DNA from: Hermatobates lingyangjiaoensis
Lineage: Eukaryota; Arthropoda; Insecta; Hemiptera; Hermatobatidae
Direction: 5' to 3'
DNA: 64,000 nucleotides
Assembly (NCBI GenBank): GCA_026182355.1
Contig: JAPFBL010001928.1
Coordinates: 4,783,001-4,847,000 of the forward strand
Part shown: piece by piece, positions 10,793 to 24,500 of the stretch
Position numbering within the stretch: position 1 is the first letter of the stretch
How the letters are laid out: every line of letters starts with the position of its first letter
Position numbers and translations under genes: made by a program
Notes under the pieces: generated by a model
The model's database searches: none
What the model was told of the DNA's origin: nothing
Seen by the model: only the letters and a program-made list of their open reading frames with translations

Positions 10793-13700
10793 GTCAGTAC
10801 ATTAGTCTTAATCAATGACTACTGAGGCTTAGATATTGCCTTTTTATTAATTATTAATCATTAATGAAAGCATTCAAATAGACATAAATATGAAGTTTAT
10901 AGCAATTCAATCAATTCATTATTATAAGAATAAGCGTCCAAGAAGATTTACCTAACCACTCTTTGATCTTTCAGAAACATCAAACACCATGGATATATGA
11001 ATGATATCAACAAATTATTTGATTATTTTTTTATGGTTGATGATATATCTGAGATCGCACCCGAAACCATTAACAAAAATATGGAATGTAATAGTAAGAT
11101 ATAACATTAATTTACTTTTATTTACCCAGAAACTAATAAGAATTTAAAAGTTTGGAGTCAGTTCAGGGTTAGATAAATAAATTTTAGTTAGGAAGCGTAG
11201 AAACCGGGAAAATTCACTTAGTTAGAGCAAGGAAGCAAAAGTAAGCTACTTTATGCTTGCAGATTGTACGGAAAAATTTACAAACTTGGAGCAAATCAAT
11301 CAGGCATATTTGTAGAATCCGAATCGAATTGTTTAAATTGCTACTTCTTAATCCGTTTCTTAGTTGCCATCAAACCACTAGAAGTTATGACTTACAAGCT
11401 ATACAATCCTTTATTGTGTGATATGTACTCATGATTAGAGTGAGGAAGGTTAGGTTAGGTTAGGTTGCAGTGGCAGTCCCCACAAGGGAACACACGTAGG
11501 CCAAGCATTGCCCCTTTGTGATACCACACAATGAAGATTGATTCTACAGTGGGAGTCCTAAATTTTGTCTAACTCAAATGTATTTAGAGTAGGGATCTTT
11601 AACGAGTAACTGACTTCGTACAGTCTCGTGACCGACGGTTTAACGTCCTTCTCCGAGGGACGACGTGCTCAGATTTATTCACCTCCCGCGTAAATAAATC
11701 GAGGGCCAGGTGAGGATTGAACCCCGGTCCTATCAGTTCAGAGGTGAGCACGTAACCACTGAGCTAGCCTGGCCCCTAAATAGAGTGAGTAAAAGAAAAA
11801 CAAAGTCTGCCCACAAAAGTTTTATAGGACAAGTTTCAAACTATTCGTGTTATTCATCAGCTTACATCTCCTTAGTATAGATGAACCTTACATGTTTGAA
11901 ACGCGTCGTTGTATAAAATATTTTGTGAGCACACCTAGTTTTTCTTATATCTATTCTAATCATGAGTTATGACTTATTAATTAAAACGGAAAAAACTATT
12001 GAATTTTTTTTTCAATGCTAGCATTTTAGTAAAGATAACTGTTGCTTGTAGTATACTAGAGCCGATTTTTTAGTGAATCCAAATTTTATTTCTCATAACT
12101 ATCGTTCAGAGACATCAAATAACCATGTGAACTGTATCAACAATTTATTGAGTATTTTTTTAAGGCTGATGATATATATATTCAAGATTTGATACAACAA
12201 ATATGGAATAGAATAGTAAATAAATATATAACACAAAGAACAACAAATAAGGAAACCCAAATGTGGTATTTATTTTTCATTGTCTGGAAGACAATGTATG
12301 CAAGTACCAGAAAATTGAATTTCCATCTAGAATAATACTTACTATATTATTTAATCGTCAAAGGAATAAAATACGACTGAAAACTGAGGTAACTTTTACA
12401 ATATATTTGACATTGCAAAGAGGAAAATCGTGATGAAACCTCTCAAACACCAAATGTAGTAGATTTATTGAAAAATATTATCTTGAGAAGCCTCAAAAGT
12501 GTTATTTTAAGAAAATTCTAAAGAAAAAAATAACTGTTAACATCAGGGTTAACATTTTTACAGAATATAAACAGAAAAGAATTCGATTTGTCAAATTGAT
12601 TCTTAAATATTGGCATCAGTCCTGCCTCACATGTTAACATGCATAGTGATCGGATCTTAAAAGGTTTTTCATTCCCCATGAACTCGACTAATAAACGTGG
12701 ATGTTAGTCGTGAATTTCCTCAACATTGGTTAGATCAAATATATTTTTTAAAATTGAAAAATTTTAGAAATAAATTTAAAAATATATAAGCATGTTGAAA
12801 TTTCATTATGGAAATAAATTTATTATAAACTGTGAAAAAAAAAACTAAAACAGTAGATCATATTAGCAGCTTAAAATTTTTTTTACCAATTTCAATGAAA
12901 AATCTGATGATTTGAAATTTAAGAAAAATGTTAAATTTAAAATTTTCGGTTTATATACCTGTAAAAGAATTTTTATCCTCAACAAAAATTAAACTTCTAA
13001 ATTAAGAATCGATCAGGATTTTTGTACTATGAGTTAGGCCAGGTCCTCTCGGGGTACTAATTGAATGCTTTAAAAAGTAACCTCTTATTAGTCCATTTAG
13101 TAAAGAAACTTGGAGGCTATTTCCTCCTGTCTCCGTAAATCACGAACTAATACCATACAAAGCCCAAATTAAATACCTTCGTTTGATAACTAACAATGGG
13201 GTTACTTTAAACATCATCTTGCAGACAGGTTTAGATTTGTGCTAACTTTGATGTCAGATTAATACTGTATCCTACGATCTAAAGATATTTCACGAGTATT
13301 AAAAGACCTTATTTATAGAGCCACCATAGGCTAGGTTATAGTGGCCATCCCATGAAAGAACACTCGCAGGATTAGACCTTAACTCAAGTGTATTTATAGT
13401 AACGATCTTTAACGAGTAGCTGGCATCGTATAGGCTCGGGACTCTTAGCTTCCAAGGAACGACGATTTCTTTTTAGCCCCGACTTGAATGAGGGTCAAAG
13501 TGAATAACGAACTCCGCATCTTCTACTCGAATAGGCGAGCACGTAAGCCATTGGGCTAACATAACTTCTTAATCGTCAGCCTGATTCCTGATATTGAAAT
13601 GATATCCATTCCATAAAAATCGAAAGTAATTGTGAAAGTATATTTAAAATACATATTTTGATATTGATTCAAAATATTTATTTCTAAGAAAAATTAAAAT

Positions 13701-16700
13701 GTGATTAAATTGAGCCATTATTATATTTTATTTTAACAACATATCAATATTAGTAATCATTATTTATTCGTGGTAGATATTAATTTATTGGATGCTAATT
13801 ATCCCGGCAAGCTATATATTAGTTTGCAGACTGATTTTCATGTAAGTAGGTACCCTTAAAGAGAGGGTGTTCCTCTATAAATCAGACCTTGTTAGTCACT
13901 AACAAGATCGATTTCTGCCCTAAATGCGGCCTTCAAGTTGATTAACTGATATATTATCAGTACGCCTAACCAATCGACTTTCAAGCATTAATCCTTATTA
14001 ACTATATTTAACCATTTTAAAATGTTCGTTTAAATATTTTAAATTTTTAAATTCAAATAACATTCGATTAACAGATTGTTTATCGGAATATCAAATTGTT
14101 TCTTTGGTCCATTAAATCAATTTATTTAATTAAAAATCAAACAATATTTTTGAAATTTTTTTCACTAATTTGTGCCAGTGATCTGAAAGGTTCATTTGCT
14201 TGTGCGATCAAATTCATTACTTCTGCCTCCTTTGGGGGACTTGCGTCTTATGTCCTTCAAAACACCTGTAATTGATAGATCCTATTTTCTTAAGAGAAAT
14301 TCAATTAGCTCTGAATCCCTTTAAAAGTGTAATAATTTATAGCTCCATAAATTAAAAGTGTAATACAATATGGCTCCATAAATCATTAAAACCTAGAGTC
14401 AACGTGTCAGAGTTGAGTGATTCAAACTCAACTCTGCCCCACAAAGAAGTGGTGGATTTTTCTCAAAAAAAAATCTGATTAAATCAAAAAATAAAAAGAA
14501 AAAATGAAGATTAAAATGCTCCAGTTCATCTAATGACAATAGCATAGAATTGGTTGAGAAAAATTTGATTAACCCTACCAGTCCAAACGAGATAGAAAAG
14601 TGTTTAATGTTTAAAATATGTTACAAATGCAAAATATTTAATTTACTATTCTAACATGAATTCTTGTTGTTCAGAAAATGCCTCCTAGGATTGACCTCTG
14701 CGTAAGTACCTACTTGAGAATTATTTGTATTTATACTTATTCATATATGTATTTATGCAGGTGTAATCATGTCGGTAGTAATTTTATTTATATAGATTTA
14801 TTATTGTAGAGTTCAAAGAAAATGTTAACTGCTTCTATATGTATAAGTGTAGAAAATTATCATCAGACACTTAGAACGGCGTAAAATATTTAATTTCTTT
14901 ATTCATGATGTTTTTGTAAACAGCAAACGAATTTTCAATCTTCTTTTACTAATGAGTTAGTGAATACTTGGGCTTAGAAAGAAAAATATCGTTCTCGGGC
15001 AGATAAAGGTAACGAGTGGATTTATTTAAAACATTTTTAATGGGACTACAAAACATAAAAACATAAGGAATTATGTCATAATAAAGAATTTGAATTAATC
15101 AGTAATCATTAATTATTAACTAACTTCATTTTTTGATTGTTGTAAGCGATTCAAAAAATCATCAAACAGAATTACAAGAAGGTGTTTGCCCATATAGTAA
15201 TGTAGTAATTTGCCCATGTAGTAATTTTCTCTTGCCTTCTTTGATAATAGAAAAGTTAAAAAAAAATATTTTCATATCTGAACTGATCATTCTAAAAGAA
15301 TTACAGAGTAATCTTAGTAACCACCTCTAACTTATTATATGCTGATTTAAAATCTTTAAACTTGTGTGTTTAATGAAGAAGGAATTAGTTTTTTAAATGT
15401 GCAGTTGTGTCAATATTTATACTTTTTAAGGAAAGAAAGGATTAATGCCACCGTAAAGGCAGCACATAGTATCAATGAAAACTTCAAATTAATTTTTCTG
15501 AAGCATGATTTCAGATATTGTAGAAGATTATCAAAGGAAAATATTGGAAATACTATATATATATATTAAATAGAATAAGTTTTGTCTCTTAACTATAGAA
15601 GTGACATGCTAATTCAAATAGCATTTGTTCAGGTGTTTTAAATTAATTGAGTTTTGGCTGTATGTTTCTGTTATTGAAGTATATATCGTCTTATAAAAAT
15701 AAGCTTTTTCGTTGGTGTCATTGTTTTAGTGTATGTGCATGTTTATGCTGACAGCTGTTCTCAATTTTCCTTTCCTGCATTCATTTCATTAATAAGTAAT
15801 TAATGTAGTATTTCACTGTTTTTCAATTTATAAATATTATAATTTTGTAAGTTTACTCATTCCTAGACCATAATATTTTCATTTGTATTATTTTATATCT
15901 TTCAACTTTGCATCTTTTGATACTTGTATAATTCTAACGTAGTGCAATCACTCATTATGTGGTAATTTTTTTGTATGGTAAAAAGTTAATGAAATGGTCT
16001 CCACGTATAAAAATTTTAATGGTATAAACTTCCTTCTCGAGGAAGAACTTCATGAGGAAGAACACTACGTGTTCGAAACACGTTGTTTATACCATTAAAA
16101 TTTTTATATGTGGAGACCATTTCATTAAATTTCTACCCTACTTGTATATAACTGTTAATTGTTAAGATTTCTTAAATTTTCTTCTTTGTGTAGGACCATG
16201 AAAACTGTTTTAAGTAAAACCTAGAAGTTTGAATTTAATATTCCACTAACGAAAGTTTGATTTAAACCAGGATAACTAAACAAGTGTTGATATACTTATA
16301 TTTCATTCTACATGTAGGATTAAAATATCATATCGGGTTCAGTTTTCAGTTTTCCAAGTTTTAATCAAATTTCTAAAGCTGACGTTTCGATTTTATTTAA
16401 AATTATATACAATAGTAATAGATTCAGATATAAACTAAAGCAAAAAGCATACATGAAATGAATGCACTTACAATCTTTAATCAAAAAATTTTTAAACAGT
16501 TCTTTCTAGACCTGTTATACATGGAACAATTTAAATAACATAACTTCAGTAGATATCAGAATTACTGCCCCCATAAAATGGAAAGATTGTATTTTCAAAT
16601 TTGGTATTCTTCAGTCACAAATTATATAAACCATCATTTTGTGTTCACTTGTAACTTTTTAATGGTACATTAAAAAATAAGATTAATTTGAAGAAAATTT

Positions 16701-18475
16701 ATTTAGCTGAAGTTATCTTTTGGACTAGAGAGGGCTTCAATTAGGTTATTTCCTTAATAAATTAGGTTAGGTCTGCCATTCAGTTTATGCTTATTTACAC
16801 AGAAGCAGTTGTTGAAATCTAATAAACCTTATTAAGGGTTAATTAAATTGTTTTCCCAATGTTATCCTTTCTCTGAAATTTATCAAATATTTTTATTGAA
16901 AAGCATTTATGAAACTGAAAATTAGGTTAAAAAAGCTTTGCACGGTTATGAAATCTATTTATGATTAAAAATTACATTTATTAAAGAATTGTTTACAAAA
17001 GCGAGAGGCACCGCCTCGCCCAGGCAAAGCAAGCCTGCATTTTCAAGTGTCATTACTTGACATTATTTTGTTCAATGCTGCAGATAAGGGAAACATATCA
17101 TATATAAAATTGTTTTTGGCGTTTTGATTGACAAACTCGATTTGAAGTTCCCTGAATCCATTATTGAGAATTTCAGAATGCTGTCGGGATTTGTGGGGTG
17201 GAAATGTCATGATCCCTTTACAAGTGACACTCTTTGACAGATCTCAAAGAAAACTCTCAGATCCATTGTTTTCACAAAAAATTTGATCTTGTTAGAGATT
17301 AGTATTTATTTACAGACTACTATATTTATTAGTATTTTTTTTATTGTTTAAACTGATCCCCTAGCGAGTGATAACTTCAGCCGTTTACCGGCTTTTTGTT
17401 TGATCGGTGATTCTACAGATTCTACATTGTTAGTCTTGAATTTTACCTAACTCAAGTACATTTCGAGTAGGGATCTTTAACGAGTACCTGACATCATACA
17501 GGCTCGGGACTGACGGCTTAACGCCCTCTTCGAGGACAACATACTCGGATTTCTTCAACTCCCGCGTGAATAAATCGAGGGCCAGATGAGGATCGAACCC
17601 CGGACTACCAGCCCTGAGGCGAGTACATTAACCACTGAGCTAACCTGGCTCCTATTAGTAGTTTTATGTTTATACAAGTATTAATTTTTTCCCCTCTTCT
17701 GATAATTTTTGGACTCTTTACAGAGAATTGAAACTTTATATTTATTATTGCAATTAAGTGAGAGTTTTATAGTAAAAATTCATATTTAATTAATAATGTT
17801 TAATGATTGATTCTAATCACAGTTATTCGTATTATAATTTGTCAATTTTATTCAGGTGCTGTAACAATGATTACAATTACGGTAGAAGTAATTGCTAAAC
17901 GGAAGTGCTACATTAAAATTAAAATGAATGAGTCATTGAATTCAATTCATGTCAATGAGTGATAATCTTTTGTAAAATGTAGACCATCTCTATTTTCTTT
18001 TCTTTTCTTTTTTTTTTTTTTGATAATTCATATATATAATTATTTCTACTGGATTGAAATACATCAGAATGTACGTAAGACCACTTGAAAAGTCATTTAT
18101 AATAGAGAATCTATTACATCTATTCTATTACATAACAGGAACGAAATTATATTTGGTATTTAAAAATAAATAAAATATCTTAGTTTATGAGAGGGTTGGA
18201 TAAAAGTATCCAATCTGTTTAATAGCAGATCTATTAAATATCTTTTGCATAACTTCTTGATTGAAGTCTACCAGATGTTGCTTTAAGTTCTTATCTTGTA
18301 GCTGATCAACTTTGCTAGAATTTCTGGACCTCTCTTACTCGATACATTCACTTTTTACTTTACTATAAGTAAAGTTAAGTAAAGTATAGTGATCGTGAAA
18401 AAATTTGATCTCGAGATTTTGACGGTATTTATGTTTTGAGGTCCCAAAAGTTGTTTTATGAAGTTTTTTCGATGA

Positions 18476-18529
<54 letters not shown>

Positions 18530-21500
18530 GTGTGTGTGTGTGTGTGCGTGTGTGTGCGTGTGTGTGTGTGTGTGGGTGGGTGGGTGAGTTTGTTAGCATT
18601 GCTTGTTTTTTTAAATAATAAACTCATCGCTTTGTAAAATTAAGCCTGTACATATCGAATAGAGCTCATATTTGTATGAGTGTCTTGCACTCTATTAAAA
18701 AACATTATATTCCATAGATTCTTGGTTTAGCACTAATGTTAGGTATTGTGGCACTTCCGCACTCTTTTTGTATCCCCGGTGCAATGAACCCTCTGTCACA
18801 ATATGCTCTACAATAACAGATGCCTGACAATGTTTACATTATTATGGGTCATGTTATTAATTCTTAGACTAATTTCCTTATATGAAATGTTTCATTAAAA
18901 AATGTCATTATTTTCCTAATAAAATCAAAAAAACAGTTTTATTATAGTTTTCCGTTTTTAGAATGCATTGTCAAAATTTTATAGCACGAACTTTTCTATA
19001 TTTGAAATATTTACATAAGTGCAGTACTAAGTACAAATGTGTATTCTCTATAGTGAGTCAGGAATAACCAGAAAAAGAGAGAAAAAAATAGTTCCTTATG
19101 GATGTAAAGTTCAATAAAAAACCATTTTAATGATCCAATTTTGTCTCACACAAACATGTTTAAAAAGACTAAATTAATGTAAACAAAGAGCAATAAACTA
19201 TTGAAGTTCTGCCCATTAGAAGATCTAACTCCTAAAAAAGTGCTTCTTCTGGAGTTCTCAGAGTGACAGTGTTGAGATCACGAGTCGCTTAAAAACATGA
19301 ATGATTTCACTAAACAATTATTAAGGAAAATCTCTTTTTGAGTTCCCTTTTTGCTTTTATTGCATATACTTATTTTTTCCTTGATCTCTTTACCGTTTAT
19401 AGTATCATATATATATCACTTTTTATCATTATGATACATGTTCATTTAAAAAAAAAAACCAACTGTTTCGTTCAAACTTTGGAATTAACTAAGACTCCCA
19501 TTCTGAGAGGTATTTGGAAACCTTGTATTACAAAATTATAAAATATGTCTCTGAATTATACGAAAATGCAGTTCAATATGCAACTCTAATGTAATAGTAA
19601 TTACTTTGTCAATCCTTGTATTGTTTAAACAAAATTTACTTTGAAAAAAATTAAATACAAGGATTAAATTAGATCGTAAATAAAGACAAGAGAGATATAC
19701 CAGACACTTGGATGAGTCAGAGAACAAGGGAGTGAATACGAAATAACCCTCATGCCTGCTTGTTATAGCAATCATTGATGCCCTCAGACGAGTTCAATAA
19801 CTCCTCCATGTAAAACATAACCAATATTCTACTTTTAATAACAAAATTGTATAATCACAGTTAATTTCATTGATAAATATGACTTTTTTGTTTCTATTTT
19901 ACTATAAACGTTGATGGTAAGAAGTGGCTCATTTGTTTATTGACTCCCATTCCAGTTAAGAGTAAGCTACATTACCGGGGTGGTTTTACGTACCTACATC
20001 AGGAGTCCTAAATTTCGGTGATGTTTACATAAAAAAAGGAATTTCAAAGAGTTTGATTGAAACAATTATTATTATAGTACATTTTCTGATTTCAGCTGTT
20101 ACATACATTATCTCCAACCCACACATCTACATATTATAATCTGGCTTGTTTGAAAAACTTAAACTAAAATTAAGATTGTAGTTATAACTAGAATAACATT
20201 AAGCCAAAATAATAGTTGCAACTAATCCTAGGATTATCTGTAACTAAGTTTCGCGAGGTACCAGGATATTCCCTCGAAAAATAAACTTAAAATCTTTAAC
20301 TTTTAATAGAGTTATAGTATTCCATCTAAAATATACAAAGTTAAACTTGCTTCTAAATACTTAATGTTGCTAGGATGTTTCCCTGAAGTATTTAAAACTA
20401 TTTAATCTAACACGTGACAAAGATCATATAAATTAGGTAAAAAACAGCTTATGTTAGATATGTACAACTTTCTAGTAGTGAATATTTCAATACTGAATAC
20501 TGAGTATTGAATATTTTAATATTGATTATTGAATATTTCAATACTGAATACTGAGTATTGAATATTTTAAGATTGATTATTGAATATTTCAATACTGAAT
20601 ACTGAGTATTGAATATTTTAATATTGATTATTGAATATTTCAAAACTGAATACAGAGTATTGAATATTTTAATATTGATTATTGAATATTTCTTATGGAA
20701 ATAAACATATTCCTTGATAGATGACACGTAATACGGAATATTAACCTGCACAATTAAACATACTAAAAATAAAATGAAGGTTCTTGTCTCAAGTTGACAT
20801 TAAAAAACAAATAAAACCATCTAAAATAACCTTATAGTTATTATTATTTATTTTTTAAAAGACATAAAATGTCTCTATTACGGCTGGATCTATTTGACTT
20901 ATTTAATATACCTTTAATATGATATTTTAGTATTCATAGTAAGAAATACATGCAGATCCTGGTAGGCAGCAGTGAATACCAAAATATAAAAACAACAATA
21001 GTTTTCTACAGCTTATTAGATATGGATTTGAACTAACAGTTATGATGGTACTTTATTACAACAGTAATCTGTTGTGCATCGATACGAAGAGGATTACAAT
21101 AATTCATCATATCGGCTTTGAAAAGGGTGATCAGATAAACAATTTCCTTTTATTAGCGTACTTTATATTGCTTGTTATTAATAAATTAATTTCACTTCTT
21201 CATCTAAAAATAAGACGGGTTTTACAATGCTTTTAGTGTCATGTCATGGTCAGTAATTCCTCAGATCAGGTGTCATCTTCGCCAAGGTTACTTTTTTCTT
21301 AACAAACCCTGAAAGAATAATTTTATAATAAGGTAATTCATATATAGTAGGTTTTATATTTAATTGAAATAATTATAAAATATTAATAAGATAATTCACT
21401 ATTTGAAATTTTTAAGACGTTAAAGCAGAAGCATCCGATAGGTAGCGAAACCAAAGTCTTAATATTGACCAAAAACGTTCAAACATTATAAAACGATAAA

Positions 21501-24500
21501 ATGATTTTTATTGCATATTACTGTATTCAATCACACATTGAATTGATTAAATGAACTTAGCAATACTGAGTTCTGTAACCCTATAGATATAATATATAAA
21601 AAGATTTCACATAAACACGTGAAACAACAATCAATGATCAAACCACTGATCAATGATCAATTTTATCGATGAATACCATGTGCGAAGTCTTGTTTTCCCA
21701 TTTCATATTGTGGTTTGATCATAGATATAATGTATATATATATATATTGATAAAAGTATCGACCGTGGAATAGAAACAAAACTAAAGTTTATCGGGACTC
21801 GGTCAGTTCTTCAGGTTCTTATTAAACTCTCATTGCCAACGTTTCGGTCTTTATTTAAATCCTTTTTCATAGGCAGAAGTATACATTTTGAAACCGAAAA
21901 ACTAAATATTATATTACAAATTATTTTACAAAGAAAAATAATTTTCCTTCTAGTTTCCTAACCAACCGTGATATTGTGATATTATACTTTTTCAGTCTAA
22001 AAATTTAAAAATATCGGTCTATTATTGTCCTTTTGAAAAAATGATGAACTATAATAACAGTTCCTAATTAATATCCAAGGAATGATATTAATCTATAAAA
22101 GTAGTTATTTCAAATAATTTTGAAATAGTCATTCTTGGTTAAAACCCATATAACTGTTATGACTACCGATATATCATTGCCTAAGTGATTTCTTGATTTC
22201 AGTTACTTACACTACGTTATGAAGTGATTTGTAATGGTAATTGACTTGCGAAGTTTGATGATATCTGATTACACTCAAAGAATGTACAGCCTCAATTTTA
22301 AATATAACGCAGAACCGCCATCATTTATCATCCTTAATTCATTCTTTTAAAAGAATTACAATTTAATATTAAAATTAAAAATTCGCTGTTTTAAATTATC
22401 AAAAATGAACTGAAACAAGCTAAGTCACATACGGACATTTTCGGACACAGATAGTAGTGATTTTAGCACCGTACATCAACAATTATCTATAAGCTGAAGG
22501 TCAAGATGTTTTAATCTCCAATTGAGTATATTTTTGACGATAAAATCATTCCTAATGAATCGTAGCTTCCTTCAATTAATAATGAATCCGAGGATTACAC
22601 AACATCAATTAAATCGTAAATAGTTCTGCCTTTATTCCTTCAATCAATGGTATTCAACATAAACTGTTTTCTGCTTTAAGCGACTTATAATGATCTATTA
22701 ATATATAATTGGGAAGTTTAATTTTCTTTGAAACCTTTAGTGACCAATTTCAATGGAGTGAACTTCCCATGAGTCTTTACCATATATAACCTTTAACTTT
22801 CATTTCTCTTTGGTCAACCAGTTAACAATTATTTTGAATTTACTAAACAACGAAATAATACCATAATTCAATATTATTTGATAATTATTTAATTTAATCT
22901 CTATATATAAAGTTTGTGAGTTTGTTTGTTTGTTTGTTCACCCATTTCCCGTGGAGATAGAGACATGAAATTAAATATATATTATATATTACCTGAATAA
23001 TGTTAAATAAAAGAAAATTATCGCTATATTCCCAAAATTGGAAATAGGGTAGCTCACTGGCTTGCGGGCTCGCCGATGACAGTAGTTCAAATGTATTATA
23101 TATAAATGTAACAATTTTTTTTTAATTTAATATTTGTTTAATATAAACACTGGTAATAAACTAAAGGCATGGAGCCAGGGTAGCCCACTGGCTTGCGTGC
23201 TCACCGATGACAGTAGTACAAATATATTAAAAATAAATGTAACAAAAATTTTTTTTGAATTTAAAATTTGAATAATATAAACAATGGTAATAAAGTAAAG
23301 GTATTGATCCATGGTAGCCAGTCGCTTGTATGCTCAATGTATGCAATGTATGCTCATTATATTGCATATGTAAAAATGTATTACATATATTTTTGTAAAA
23401 AAAAATTAATTTAAAATTTCCGAAATATAAACATTGGTAATAAAATTAAGGCATGGAGCCAGAGTAACCTAGAGGATTGCGTGCTCGCTGATGACAATAG
23501 TGCAAATGCATTATAAATAAATTCAACAAATATATAATACACTATTACATTAGAGGTTAAAAATGAATAATTTTAGAAACTAACTTGAACAAAAATGTCA
23601 GATAAAATATGAATGTTCTGAGGTAATAATATAAAGACACATTCCTTTCATTAATTTAATTTTATGTTAGGTAATTAAACTGAATATTTCAGTTTACAAG
23701 TCTTGTTTGTTTTAGATATATTTTATTGTGTATATAACCTGAATTGATGTTTTATTTATTTATATGGTAAAGTAAATGATTTTTTTTACTTTTAAATCAT
23801 TTTTATTTTGCTAAATATACTTACTTCAAATATTAAATAGTATATATCTTGAATCATGTTAAGAATGCTATATCAAAAGCTTGGGCCATATAAGAATCTG
23901 TTTCCGTGCCTTAATAAAAAGAAACAACAATTAAAATTATCCCTTTCAATCATGTTCAGTGAATTAATTTCAATACCTATTGTTACAATTTCTGAGTGAC
24001 ACAAAGGATCACGGGTAGTATAGTATTATATATTTTGAAAAATGAAATAATAAAAAGATTCTGTATATAAATCTATATAATAAAGGTTAGGCTGATTTGA
24101 AAATAACGGTTATGTATTTATTTCCTTGCAATACCAAAATACCAAACCCTGAGGATGTCTACAATTATAGACGAAACGTTGGCTTAAATGTGTTATATTG
24201 TTTGATGCTAGACTAAACCTCGATAAAAAAAAAGAGTAAAAAATATATAAATCATTTCATAAAAATACTATTGTTTTTTCAAAATTCTTAAATACTAAAG
24301 AGCGTTGCATATATTTTGTATTAACTTCTCCATTTATCAGAATTACAGAATTTTCCACCTAGTCGTCTTCTTTTTCTTGATGGATTTTCTTTACACTTCT
24401 CCAGGAGTTAAAAGTTACATTTCTGATTTATCATCACAGTGTACTTTCAAAATTGTTCTTTATAGATCATTGGTTGAAAACTAGTTAACTAAACTTATAA

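Noticed and set aside
16760..16800. ggttagg near 16765 as another SINE tail
   Set aside because: The adjoining sequence does not match the SINE body.
18355..18627. ORFs of 60-90 codons on both strands through the (GT)n tract
   Set aside because: They consist of His-Thr or Cys-Val repeats from the microsatellite; no coding evidence.
20449..20751. 100-codon minus-strand ORF
   Set aside because: It lies entirely over the 51-bp tandem repeat.
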